Shown here in pieces: positions 6,908-14,662 of a stretch of 36,888 bases of DNA. The notes under the pieces are model-generated. The model did not search any database. It was not told the DNA's origin and saw only the letters and a list, made by a program, of their open reading frames with translations. Position numbers and translations under genes: made by a program. The stretch is from Pseudonocardia kujensis (GTDB taxonomy: Bacteria; Actinomycetota; Actinomycetes; Mycobacteriales; Pseudonocardiaceae), in contig NZ_JAJSOK010000075.1 in NCBI RefSeq assembly GCF_021283305.1, positions 1 to 36,888 of the forward strand. The letters run 5' to 3'. Positions within the stretch are counted from its first letter, which is position 1, and each line of letters opens with the position of its first letter.

Positions 6908-8086
6908 ATGACCGTGACCGCCAACGAGCGCCTCGGCCTCGCCCCCACCGACCCCCGTCCGGCGAGCGAGACCCGGCCCGCGCAGGACCGCACCGAGACC
7001 AACCCGCTGTTCGGCGACCAGAAGATGAAGCTGGGCCTGTTCGGCACCAACTGCTCGTACGGGCTGATCATGAGCCACGCCCCGTCGAGCTACGAGATCA
7101 CCTGGGAGCACACCAAGGAGATCGCGCAGCGGGCCGACCGGCTCGGGTTCGACGTCCTGGTCCCCGTCGCCCGCTGGAAGGGCTTCGGCGGGTCGACGAA
7201 CTTCAACGGCAACTGCTTCGAGACCTACACCTGGGCGGCCGGGGTCGCCGAGGCGACCGAGCGGATCGCGGTCGCCGCGACGTCGCACCTCCCGACGGTG
7301 CACCCGATCGTCGCGGCCAAGCAGGCCACCACGGTCGACCGCATCTCCGGCGGCCGGTTCGCGCTGAACATGGTGATGGGCTGGGTGCCGCCGGAGATGG
7401 AGATGTTCGGCTCCGAGCAGCGCGAGCACGACGAGCGCTACGCCTTCGGCCAGGAGTGGCTCGACTTCGTGAACAAGCTCTGGACCGAGGAGGGCACGTT
7501 CGCGATCCACTCGAAGTACTTCGACGCCGAACTGCTCGAGGCCTATCCCAAGCCCCACCAGGGTCCGCGGCCCGCGCTGCTCAACGCCGGCAACTCGCCG
7601 TCGGGCATCGAGTTCTCCGCCCGCAACGTCGACTTCAACTTCGCCTCGCTGGACACGCTGGAGAACATCAAGGCGTACGTGGACAAGGTCAAGAGCAAGG
7701 CCCGCGACGACTACCAGCGGGAGATCCACGTCATGACCTACGGCCTGGTCGTCTGCCGGGACACCGAGGAGGAGGCGAAGCGGGCCTTCCAGCAGGTCGT
7801 CGACGAGGGCGACTGGGGTGCGGCGGGCAATGTCATCAAGATCGCCGGGTCCGGTGCGTCGCAGTCCTTCGACCACGCGGTGAAGGAGATGCAGGAGCGC
7901 TTCATCGCCGGCTGGGGCGGCTACCCGATCGTCGGGACGCCGGAGCAGGTCACCGAGGAGCTGGGCAGGCTCAACGAGGCCGGCATGGAGGGCATGATCT
8001 TCGGGCTCATCGACTACAACGAGGAGCTCAAGTACTTCGGCGAGAACGTGATGCCGCTGCTCGAGCAGGCCGGGCTGCGGCACTGA
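6908..8086 (+). CDS. RutA-like luciferase-family (LLM class) FMNH2-dependent monooxygenase
   Basis: The 392-residue protein is a bacterial-luciferase-like TIM barrel using reduced flavin and O2. After about 38 poorly conserved residues it begins KLGLFGTNCSYGLIMSHAP. It then has the RutA-type blocks ARWKGFGGSTNFNGNCFE, AATSHLPTVHPIVAAKQATTVDRISGGR and LNMVMGWVPPEMEMFG, and ends with ADFNF-like and FGENVMPLL segments. RutA, DszA and similar enzymes of this branch oxygenate heterocyclic or heteroatom-containing substrates, some through a flavin N5 intermediate. The asparagine in LNMVMGW aligns with the RutA substrate-pocket Asn. SD AGGAG precedes the ATG. Reduced flavin would come from the reductase at 787-1323. 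No close characterised relative can be named from sequence alone; pyridine, pyrimidine-like or sulfone substrates are all conceivable. Confidence 0.88.
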   Translation: MTVTANERLGLAPTDPRPASETRPAQDRTETNPLFGDQKMKLGLFGTNCSYGLIMSHAPSSYEITWEHTKEIAQRADRLGFDVLVPVARWKGFGGSTNFNGNCFETYTWAAGVAEATERIAVAATSHLPTVHPIVAAKQATTVDRISGGRFALNMVMGWVPPEMEMFGSEQREHDERYAFGQEWLDFVNKLWTEEGTFAIHSKYFDAELLEAYPKPHQGPRPALLNAGNSPSGIEFSARNVDFNFASLDTLENIKAYVDKVKSKARDDYQREIHVMTYGLVVCRDTEEEAKRAFQQVVDEGDWGAAGNVIKIAGSGASQSFDHAVKEMQERFIAGWGGYPIVGTPEQVTEELGRLNEAGMEGMIFGLIDYNEELKYFGENVMPLLEQAGLRH

Positions 8087-8146
8087 CCGCGACCCGCTGC
8101 ACCGAGCCGTCCCGGTCTCGGCGCCGGGGCGGCCGGTGGCGATCGC

Positions 8147-8573
8147 TGATCATCGTGAGTGGCACAGGGCGGTCGAACGGGCAGCAGTGACGTCACGCTC
8201 GTAGTGATCATGGGCGAGGAGCGGTGGTGTTCCGACATCAAGATCACCGCGAGTGGGACGTGGTGGTCGGAGAGCGAGCGCTGGCGTCACGCTCGTCGCG
8301 ATCGTGGTGGCGCGAGTGGTGCAGGGCGGTCGTCCGGAAAGCGCCGACGTCACGCTCGCAGCGATCAGGGAGGGGGTCGGCGATCTCGGCGATCCGCCTG
8401 CTCATGATCGATGCGAGCGTCACGTGGTGGTCCAGTTGGAAGCGGTGCCGTCACGCTCGTCGCGATCAGAATCGTGCGGCGGGTGATGGCAACGCGGCGG
8501 TGCTTTTCATGATCCCTGTGAGCGTGACGCGATGGTCCTTCGGGCAGCTCCGGCGGCACGCTCGCGGCGATCT
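8147..8573. repeat. Array of five 64-nt hairpin modules with fixed geometry
   Basis: Five modules lie at 8147-8210, 8241-8304, 8304-8367, 8405-8468 and 8510-8573. Each has an 8-nt TGATC-containing flank, a 12-nt left arm (type GCGAGCGTGACG), a loop of exactly 24 nt, a 12-nt right arm (type CGTCACGCTCGC) and a complementary 8-nt flank (type NGCGATCA). Left-to-right arm distance is 36 nt in all five. Loops share GGYGGTC about 2 nt in and a later GG-x-AGC-like block. Spacer DNA between modules is not conserved. The array fills most of the 534-bp gap between the monooxygenase gene and the next gene, and no coding ORF fits it. Confidence 0.8.
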
Positions 8574-8620
8574 TGGCGTGCGGGGCGGGCGAGTCCGCCC
8601 CCGCGGCTAACCTCGACGAC

Positions 8621-9007
8621 GTGGCGGTGCAGCGGCCGGGTCCGGCCCGGTGGGTCTGGTACGCGGTCGGCGGGCGGCTGCCGGCGCGGTACCGCGAGTG
8701 GGTGCTCTACGACGCGACCTGCCCGACCTGGGTTGCCCGGCACCTGCTGCGTACGGCGGTCCCGCTGACCCTGGTCTCGGTGCCGATCGTGCTGTTCGTG
8801 CCCGGTCCGCTGTGGGTGCGGCTCTGCGGGTTGTTGCTGGGCTGGCTGGTCTCCGCCCAGTTCGCGATCTTCCTGCTGCACGACTCGGTCGACCACCGGG
8901 TGCGCAAGGCGGGCTATCCGCCGGGCCACGCGCAGGCCGTGCGCGACGCCGCGGCGCGCGCCGTCCGGGAGCGGGCCCGGGCCCGGTACGACTCGCGGTA
9001 CCGGTAG
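8621..9007 (+). CDS. DUF5313-type small membrane protein
   Basis: The 128-residue protein has a soluble N-terminus with RWVWYAVGGRLPARYREWVLYD, a T-W-x-x-RHLLR stretch, then two closely spaced transmembrane segments (roughly residues 45-62 and 67-87). It ends in a basic helix rich in Arg/Ala. This layout matches the actinobacterial DUF5313 family, whose function is unknown. The start is set by TAACCT at 8608-8613, seven nucleotides before GTG 8621, which gives a leaderless transcript. A more upstream in-frame TTG at 8573 would lie inside the repeat array. Likely inner-membrane, with the basic tail in the cytoplasm. It ends 52 nt from the convergent secreted-protein gene. Confidence 0.75.
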   Translation: MAVQRPGPARWVWYAVGGRLPARYREWVLYDATCPTWVARHLLRTAVPLTLVSVPIVLFVPGPLWVRLCGLLLGWLVSAQFAIFLLHDSVDHRVRKAGYPPGHAQAVRDAAARAVRERARARYDSRYR

Positions 9008-9059
9008 GGGAGGGGCGCGCCGGCCCGGCCACGCTGCTGGACCGGACCGTCGCGGGGGG

Positions 9060-9341
9060 TCAGAACGGGCTGCCGGGCACCATCGGCGGGGCGGGCTGCA
9101 CGGCCGGTGCGCTGAACCCGCCGACCGGGCCGCAGAGCCCGGCCGGGACGGGCGCGCTGGCCTGCCCCACGGCCACACCAGTTCCGAGGCCCGGCAAGCT
9201 CGTACAGGTCACGTACGTGGGCGGGCTGAACTGGGCGAGGGCCGGTGCGGCCCCGCCGGCCCAGACCAGCACCCCGCTGGCGGCGAGGATCAGGCCCGCG
9301 CGCAGGGCGGTGCGGGAACGGCCGGAGGACGTGCGACTCAT
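9060..9341 (-). CDS. Small secreted protein of unknown function
   Basis: The 93-residue product has a basic N-terminus (MSRTSSGRSRTALRAG), a hydrophobic core LILAASGVLVWAGG and an APALAQ cleavage-like site near residue 37, so it is probably exported by Sec. The mature part is about 57 residues, rich in Pro, Gly and Val, with two cysteines (in TCTSLPG and GLCGPVGG) that could form one disulfide. No known domain was recognised. Its ATG overlaps the stop codon of the upstream O-antigen-ligase-type gene by 4 nt (ATGA at 9341-9338), so the two are translationally coupled. This suggests a role in the same cell-surface process (inference). Confidence 0.7.
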   Translation of the reverse strand: MSRTSSGRSRTALRAGLILAASGVLVWAGGAAPALAQFSPPTYVTCTSLPGLGTGVAVGQASAPVPAGLCGPVGGFSAPAVQPAPPMVPGSPF

Positions 9342-10840
9342 CGGGTGGGCTCCTTCGTCGTGAGGGTGTCGGTGCGGGTGGGGGCGGGCAGGAGGGTGGC
9401 CACGGCGAGGCACACCAGCAGCGGCAACGCGGGGACGTGCCAGAGGAAGTCGAGCGCGCTCTGCGTGCCGAACGCGGCGAGGACGGCGAGCCCGCCGGCT
9501 GCACGCAGCGGGAGACGACGGCCGCTGCGGGTCGCGAGCGGGAGACGACGGCCGCTGCGGGTCGCGAGCGGGAGACGACGGCCGCTGCGGGTCGCGAGCG
9601 GGAGACGACGGTTCGTGAGAGTCGCGAGCGCGCCGGCGACGAGCGCGCCGACGCCGCCCAGCACGAGCGTCAGGCCGACGAGCCCGGTCTCCGCGGCGAG
9701 CTGCAGGTACTCGAGATGCGTGAACCAGGCGTGCACCAGCCGTCCGGTGTGGTCCACGTAGGTCAGGTCCAGCGACCCGGGGCCGACGCCCGTCCACGGG
9801 GCGGAGGCGAAGCGCGTCAGCGTCTCCCGGACCAGGTCGACCCGATCCGCCGAGGCGCCGGTCAGCCGGGTCTCCGCGATGGTGTCGACGGCCACGGCCG
9901 GGGCGGCGCCGTTCGACGCGCCTGCGACCAGGTCGGCGAGGCCGAGGAGCAACGCGGACGAGGCTGCGGCGACCGCCGCCCGACGCCGCCGGCCCGCGGC
10001 GAGCAGCACGGCAGCGCCCGCCGCGAGCCCGGCGAGGGCGAGCAGAGGTCGCGCAGCCGATCCGTCGGGCAGGGCGGGCAGCAGCGCCGCGCACGGCAGC
10101 GCGACGGCGGGGAGCACGGGCAGGAGGCCGCGGACGCTGCGTCGCCCGGCGGCGGTGGCGAGCAGCACGGCCAGCCCGACCACCAGGGCCAGGAAGGCGC
10201 CGCGGCTCATCGTGACCGCGAGCCCGAGCAGGAGGGCGGCGACCACGCCCCGACGGAGCAGCGGGCAGTTCGTCGGCACCGTGACCAGCGCGAGCAGCAG
10301 GCCGGTGACCAGCGCGGCGCCCGCGGCGTTCGCGTAGGTGATCGTGGCGGCGGCGCGCCACAGCCCGGAGGAGGGCATCGAGAGCGGGGACAGGTGCAGC
10401 ACCGTGCCGACCCATCCCGAGGCGGCGACGACCACGGCGAGCGCGATCGCGAGGGTCCGCAGCAGGCCACGGCCCTCGGCGTCGAGCCCGGCCGCGACCG
10501 GGAGGGCGACGGCGAGCAGCAGCGCGACGGCGATCGTCGGGACAGCGGTGGCGACGGTGCCGTCGAGCAGGGCCCGGACCAGCACCCACAGCGCGAAGCC
10601 GGCCCAGCAGGCCGCCGCGATCGACACCGGGCGCGGAACCCGGGCGCAGTGGGCCACGGCCAGGACCCCGGCAGCGGCGACGAGCGCGGCGGCCACCGTG
10701 AACGGCCCGGCGTAGAACGCGCCTTGGGCCAGCACCGCGACGCCGAGGGCCGTGCCCAGCAGCGCGGCGCGGCCGTCGCGTCCGGTGGTCCGGTGGACGA
10801 ACGGGCCGCGGGCGGTGCTCCGTGGCGCGGCGACGATCAT
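9338..10840 (-). CDS. O-antigen ligase (Wzy/WaaL-like) family polytopic membrane protein
   Basis: The 500-residue protein has about 11-12 hydrophobic segments and the family features TITYANAAGAALVTGLLLAL and AVTMSRGAFLALVVGLAVLL. A large extracytoplasmic loop contains SADRVDLVRETLTRFASAPWTGVGPGSLDLTYV, then HLEYLQLAAETGLVG, which is the Wzy_C pattern. Proteins of this type polymerise or ligate lipid-linked glycans; here the glycan is unknown. The ATG at 10840 follows GAGGGAG. Near the C-terminus, between two membrane segments, a 10-residue unit RRLPLATRSG is repeated three times exactly plus once partly, from 30-bp DNA repeats. The downstream secreted-protein gene overlaps by 4 nt. Confidence 0.8.
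   Translation of the reverse strand: MIVAAPRSTARGPFVHRTTGRDGRAALLGTALGVAVLAQGAFYAGPFTVAAALVAAAGVLAVAHCARVPRPVSIAAACWAGFALWVLVRALLDGTVATAVPTIAVALLLAVALPVAAGLDAEGRGLLRTLAIALAVVVAASGWVGTVLHLSPLSMPSSGLWRAAATITYANAAGAALVTGLLLALVTVPTNCPLLRRGVVAALLLGLAVTMSRGAFLALVVGLAVLLATAAGRRSVRGLLPVLPAVALPCAALLPALPDGSAARPLLALAGLAAGAAVLLAAGRRRRAAVAAASSALLLGLADLVAGASNGAAPAVAVDTIAETRLTGASADRVDLVRETLTRFASAPWTGVGPGSLDLTYVDHTGRLVHAWFTHLEYLQLAAETGLVGLTLVLGGVGALVAGALATLTNRRLPLATRSGRRLPLATRSGRRLPLATRSGRRLPLRAAGGLAVLAAFGTQSALDFLWHVPALPLLVCLAVATLLPAPTRTDTLTTKEPTR
9511..9630. repeat. In-frame 30-bp tandem repeat inside the O-antigen-ligase-type gene
   Basis: Three identical 30-bp units (9511-9540, 9541-9570, 9571-9600) are followed by a degenerate one (9601-9630). 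The first 10 bases of the unit are GGAGACGACG on the plus strand. The unit length keeps the reading frame and adds a strongly basic peptide segment, so copy number could vary without breaking the gene. Confidence 0.95.
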
Positions 10841-11001
10841 GGCGTGTGCTCCCTCACGATCCGGGAGCGTGCACCGTCCGCAGCCGTCCCGCCCTGTTCG
10901 GACCCCGCTTCCACACGACCGTGTGGCACCCGGTCGCGTGGTCGGCAACACGTCGTGAGCAACGCGCCGGGGTGCTGTCGCTCAGCGTGACAGACAGGTG
11001 G
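10841..11001. other. Intergenic region with one short palindrome
   Basis: The 161-bp gap between two minus-strand genes holds the ribosome site of the O-antigen-ligase-type gene and an inverted repeat CCACACGACCGTGTGG at 10911-10926 that could be an operator or weak hairpin. No gene was seen. Confidence 0.4.
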
Positions 11002-12135
11002 TCAGCCGACCGCCTTCCAGAACGCGTGGGTCACGGCCGAGCCGGCCGGGTCGGGCCACATCACCTGGGTGAGCAGGATGCCGGTGAGGTCGCGGGCGGG
11101 ATCGTTGCGCCAGGAGGTGCCGAGTCCGCCGTCCCAGCCGTAGCGCCCGTCCGCCTCGACGGCCATGCCGAGGCCCCAACCGGAGCCGTCGAGGAAGATC
11201 CCCGCGCCGGCGCGCTGCTCCTCGGTCAGCCGGTCGTAGGTCATGGCGGCGACCGTCTCCGGGCGGAGCACCGGATCCCCGCCACGGCGGAGCATGCGCG
11301 CGAAGGCCAGCAGGTCGTCGAGGGTGGACACCAGCCCGCCGCCTCCGGACTCGAACTCCGGGGGCCGGGCCCACTGCCCGTCGACCGGGTCGAACACCCG
11401 GCCTCCCCACCACTCCGGCTGGAAGCGGTGCCGCTCCCGGGCCGGCACCGCGAACCCGGTGTCGACCATCCCGAGCGGGCCGAGGACCCGCTCGGTGAGC
11501 AGCGCGCCGAGGCTCGTACCGGCCGCCCGCCCGAGCAGGACGCCCAGCGCGTCGGACCCGGTGTGGTAGAGCCAGCGCTCGCCGGGCGGGGCCAGCAGCG
11601 GGAGGGCGCCGAGCCGGCGCGCCCACTCGTCGGGCGGCGGGACGGGGTGCGAGCCGGGCGGGCCGTCGCCGCCGAGCCGGGCCTCGGCGTAGGCGCGCTG
11701 CCAGGGCAGGGTGCCGGGGGCGAGTGGCGGGACGCCGAGGCCGGACCGGAAGGTCAGCAGGTCCTCGACCGTGATCGGGCGCGCCGCCGGCACGGTGTCG
11801 TCCAGTTCGGCGGTCTCGGATCGCAGCACCCGGCGGTCGGCGAGCTCGGGGAGCAGCCGGTCGACCGGCTCGTCGAGCCGGATCGTGCCGTCCTCGACGA
11901 GGGTCATCGCGGCGACGGCCGTGATCGGCTTGGAGATCGAGGCGATCCGGAAGAGCGAGTCGCGGCGCAGCGGCGGCCCGCCGGGACCGGTTCCGCCGCG
12001 CACGACGACCTCCAGCTCGCTGCCGTGCTCGACGGCGGCGACCAGGCCGGGGATCGAGCCGTCGTCGACGAAGGGGGAGACGGCGTTCGCGAGGCTGCTC
12101 ATGGGGGGTCGACCGGCGGGACGGCCCGGACTCAT
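11002..12135 (-). CDS. Serine beta-lactamase-like hydrolase (class C / esterase EstB family)
   Basis: The product is a cytoplasmic-looking member of the beta-lactamase (class C/penicillin-binding-protein-like) family, 377 residues from ATG 12135 or 366 from ATG 12102. The catalytic SxxK appears as SISKP. The tyrosine motif is WLYHTGSDALG, with Tyr present but a non-standard third position. The KTG-like region reads WDGGLGTSW, as in esterases of this family. No signal peptide is visible, which argues for esterase or amidase activity rather than resistance to beta-lactams. The ATG at 12135 overlaps the methyltransferase stop as ATGA and is chosen for that reason; ATG 12102 starts nearer the conserved region, and neither has a clear Shine-Dalgarno sequence. 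Confidence 0.8.
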   Translation of the reverse strand: MSPGRPAGRPPMSSLANAVSPFVDDGSIPGLVAAVEHGSELEVVVRGGTGPGGPPLRRDSLFRIASISKPITAVAAMTLVEDGTIRLDEPVDRLLPELADRRVLRSETAELDDTVPAARPITVEDLLTFRSGLGVPPLAPGTLPWQRAYAEARLGGDGPPGSHPVPPPDEWARRLGALPLLAPPGERWLYHTGSDALGVLLGRAAGTSLGALLTERVLGPLGMVDTGFAVPARERHRFQPEWWGGRVFDPVDGQWARPPEFESGGGGLVSTLDDLLAFARMLRRGGDPVLRPETVAAMTYDRLTEEQRAGAGIFLDGSGWGLGMAVEADGRYGWDGGLGTSWRNDPARDLTGILLTQVMWPDPAGSAVTHAFWKAVG

Positions 12136-12941
12136 CGGACCGCGTGCACGGTGAGCAGGAGGTCGTCCGGCCCGGGTGGTGCGTCCGAGTGTCCGGAGCG
12201 GACGGTGACCTCGGCGAACCCCGCCGCGCGGACCGCCGACGCGATCGCCTCGGCCGACCAGAACCGGCGCACCCAGTGGTTCAGCTCGGTGTGGACCAGC
12301 ACGCCGTCGACGAACAGCTCGTAGATCCCCACCCCGTGCTCGAGGCCGGTCGCCGCGTCGATCCGGTTCCCGCCGCGCGCGGTGATCACGGCGCCGTCCG
12401 GGCGGTTCCACCAGTGGACGCCGCCGGGTGCACCCGGCGGCCCCGGCCCGGTCTCGACCTCGAAGTGGAAGGAGCCGCCCTGCAACAGGTGCGCCCGGAC
12501 GGCGGCCAGGGCGTCGGCGACCTCGTCGTCGCCGGCGAGGAGCCCCCAGGATCCGGCGGCACAGAACGCGGCCCGGTACCGGCGGCGCAGCCGCAGGTCC
12601 TCCGCGCGCTGCTCGTGCAGCCGGCCGGAGACGTCGAGCCCCCGGTCGCGCGCGTGCTCACGGCAGGCGTCGAGCATGGAGGGCGAGGCGTCCACCCCGT
12701 CCACGTCCACACCGGTCGCGAGCAGCGGCAGCAGGAACCGCCCGCTGCCGCACATCAGTTCCAGCACGGGCTCCGCCGCCCCGATCGCAGTGCGGTGGAA
12801 CGCGAGCTCGTCGGCCGGCGCCGCCGGTTTGTCCAGGTCGTACGCCTGCGTGAGCAGGTCCCGGTACTCGGCCCGGTACCCCGACGGCTGCGCGCTCGGC
12901 TCCACCCGGGCATCGTCGGGGCGCGGCGCCGTCCGCGTCAC
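12132..12941 (-). CDS. Class I SAM-dependent methyltransferase
   Basis: The 269-residue protein has the SAM-binding motif I VLELMCGSGRFLLPLL (E-x-x-C-G-x-G), then VDGVDASPSMLDACREHA (motif post I), LHEQRAEDLRL, and FHFEVETGPG in the region of the catalytic fold. The substrate cannot be told. GTG 12941 overlaps the stop of the alpha-glucosidase gene as GTGA, and its own stop overlaps the next start as ATGA, so the three genes are translationally coupled. Longer in-frame sequence upstream lies inside the glucosidase gene and is not used. Association of a methyltransferase with a sugar hydrolase could mean methylated sugars, but this is speculative. Confidence 0.85.
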   Translation of the reverse strand: MTRTAPRPDDARVEPSAQPSGYRAEYRDLLTQAYDLDKPAAPADELAFHRTAIGAAEPVLELMCGSGRFLLPLLATGVDVDGVDASPSMLDACREHARDRGLDVSGRLHEQRAEDLRLRRRYRAAFCAAGSWGLLAGDDEVADALAAVRAHLLQGGSFHFEVETGPGPPGAPGGVHWWNRPDGAVITARGGNRIDAATGLEHGVGIYELFVDGVLVHTELNHWVRRFWSAEAIASAVRAAGFAEVTVRSGHSDAPPGPDDLLLTVHAVR

Positions 12942-14599
12942 TCCGGCATCCGGAGCAGCGGCTGCCCGACCTGCAGCCACACCGCCGTGTCCTGCGGGAG
13001 CAGCCCGTCGTCGGTCAACGGGCCGCTGGTGAGCAGCACCTCGGCGCCCTCGGGCAGGGCGAACGGGACGGCGTCCACGTTGAGCAGCAGCGCGAAGCCG
13101 GGGTCGCGGGCGAAGCCGAGGGCACCCGGCGGGACGTCGAGCCAGGTCAGCGGTCCGTCGCCCAGCGCCGGGGTCTCACGGCGGACCCGCAGCGCCCGCC
13201 GGTACAGCGCGAGCATCGACTCCGGGTCCTTGTCCTCGCGCTCCACGGTGAACCGGGAGAACCACTCGGGCTGCGGGAGCCAGGGCTGGTCGTCGCCGGG
13301 ACCGAAGCCGAACGGCGGCCCGTCGCCGGACCAGGGGACCGGGACGCGGCAGCCGTCGCGGCCGCGCAGGGTGTGCCCCGACCGGCGCCAGGTCGGGTCG
13401 TCCAGCGACGCCTCCGGCAGGTCCTCGACCTCGGGCAGGCCCAGCTCGTCGCCCTGGTAGACGTACGCGCCGCCGGGCAGCGCGAAGATCAGTAGCGCCG
13501 CCGCGCGGGCGCGACGCAGGCCCAGCTCGAGGTCTGCCGGCAGGTCGATCATCGAGTCCAGCGAGGTGCCGATGCCGGCCGCGGGGTCGCGGGCGAGCCG
13601 CGAGGTGTGCCGGGCGACGTCGTGGTTGGACAGCACCCAGGTGGGCGGTGCCCCGACGACGGCGTGCTCCCGCAGCGTGCGCTCGACGGACTCGCGCAGC
13701 GCCGGGGCCAGCCAGGCCGCCTTGAGGAAGTCGAAGTTGAAGGCCGTGTGCAGCTCGTCGGGCCGCAGGTAGCGGGCGAAGCGGTCCGCCTCGGGCACCC
13801 ACGCCTCGGCCACGAACACCTTCGGCGGGTCGTAGGAGTCGGCGACCGCGCGCCACTCGCGGTAGACGTCGTGCACCTCGTCGCGGTCCCAGTGCGGGTG
13901 CGGGCCCGGGTCGTGGTGCTGCTTGTCCCCGACGTCCGGGAGCCCCCGCTCCTTGATCAGCGAGTTGGCGACGTCGATGCGGAAGCCGTCCACCCCGCGG
14001 TCGAACCAGAACCGCAGCGTCTTCTCGAAGTCGGCACGGACCTCGGGGTTGTCCCAGTTCAGGTCCGGCTGCTCGACGTCGAACAGGTGCAGGTACCACT
14101 CGCCGGGCGTGCCGTCGGGCTCGGTGACACGGGTCCAGGCGCCGCCGCCGAACATCGCCTTCCAGTCGTTCGGGGGCTCGTCGCCGTGGGGCCCGCGGCC
14201 CGGCCGGAACAGGTAGCGGTCGCGCTCGGCGGAGCCCGGACCCGCCCGAAGGGCCGCGCGGAACCACTCGTGCTCGCTCGACGTGTGGTTCGGGACGATG
14301 TCGAGGATGATCCGCAGGTCGCGCTCGTGGGCCTCGCGCAGGAGCGCCTCGGCTTCGGCCAACGTGCCGAAGCGAGGGTCGATGTCACGGTAGTCGGACA
14401 CGTCGTACCCGGCGTCGGCCAGTGGCGACGGGTACCAGGGATTGATCCAGATCGCGTCGACGCCCAGGTCGGCCAGGTGGTCCAGGCGCTGCCGCAGGCC
14501 GGCGACGTCGCCGATGCCGTCGCCGTTGCCGTCGGCGAAGCTGCGGATGTAGACCTGGTAGATCACGGCGCTCCGCCACCACGCGGCCGTGTCGGACAT
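12938..14599 (-). CDS. GH13 alpha-glucosidase (oligo-1,6-glucosidase-like)
   Basis: The 553-residue enzyme belongs to glycoside hydrolase family 13 and hydrolyses alpha-glucosidic bonds in short oligosaccharides. It begins with WWRSAVIYQVYIRSFADGNGDGIGD and carries the calcium or fold motif DGNGDGIGD, region I DIVPNH, the nucleophile Asp209 in GFRIDVAN, the acid/base Glu265 in VFVAEAW and the transition-state stabiliser Asp327 in LSNHD. No signal peptide is present, so it acts in the cytoplasm on imported sugars. The ATG at 14599 has GGGAGG upstream. It is divergent from a LacI-type gene 63 bp away and is the first gene of a three-gene coupled operon. Confidence 0.95.
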   Translation of the reverse strand: MSDTAAWWRSAVIYQVYIRSFADGNGDGIGDVAGLRQRLDHLADLGVDAIWINPWYPSPLADAGYDVSDYRDIDPRFGTLAEAEALLREAHERDLRIILDIVPNHTSSEHEWFRAALRAGPGSAERDRYLFRPGRGPHGDEPPNDWKAMFGGGAWTRVTEPDGTPGEWYLHLFDVEQPDLNWDNPEVRADFEKTLRFWFDRGVDGFRIDVANSLIKERGLPDVGDKQHHDPGPHPHWDRDEVHDVYREWRAVADSYDPPKVFVAEAWVPEADRFARYLRPDELHTAFNFDFLKAAWLAPALRESVERTLREHAVVGAPPTWVLSNHDVARHTSRLARDPAAGIGTSLDSMIDLPADLELGLRRARAAALLIFALPGGAYVYQGDELGLPEVEDLPEASLDDPTWRRSGHTLRGRDGCRVPVPWSGDGPPFGFGPGDDQPWLPQPEWFSRFTVEREDKDPESMLALYRRALRVRRETPALGDGPLTWLDVPPGALGFARDPGFALLLNVDAVPFALPEGAEVLLTSGPLTDDGLLPQDTAVWLQVGQPLLRMPE

Positions 14600-14624
14600 G
14601 GAACCTCCCGCTCGCGTTGCCTGT

Positions 14625-14641
14625 TGTTCCATACTGTTCCA
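14625..14641. promoter_or_regulatory. Tandem TGTTCCA repeats in the glucosidase/LacI divergent promoter
   Basis: TGTTCCA occurs at 14625-14631 and again at 14635-14641, 10 bp apart, one helical turn. They sit in the 63-bp divergent region and may be recognised by the adjacent LacI-type protein, although LacI operators are usually palindromic and these are direct repeats. Confidence 0.35.
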
Positions 14642-14662
14642 CAAGTGCACCGGGGAGGCGGG

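Noticed and set aside
8159..8610. Several 64-128-residue frames across the hairpin array
   Set aside because: Their sequences follow the repeats, change frame between units, lack ribosome sites and overlap the fixed hairpin geometry.
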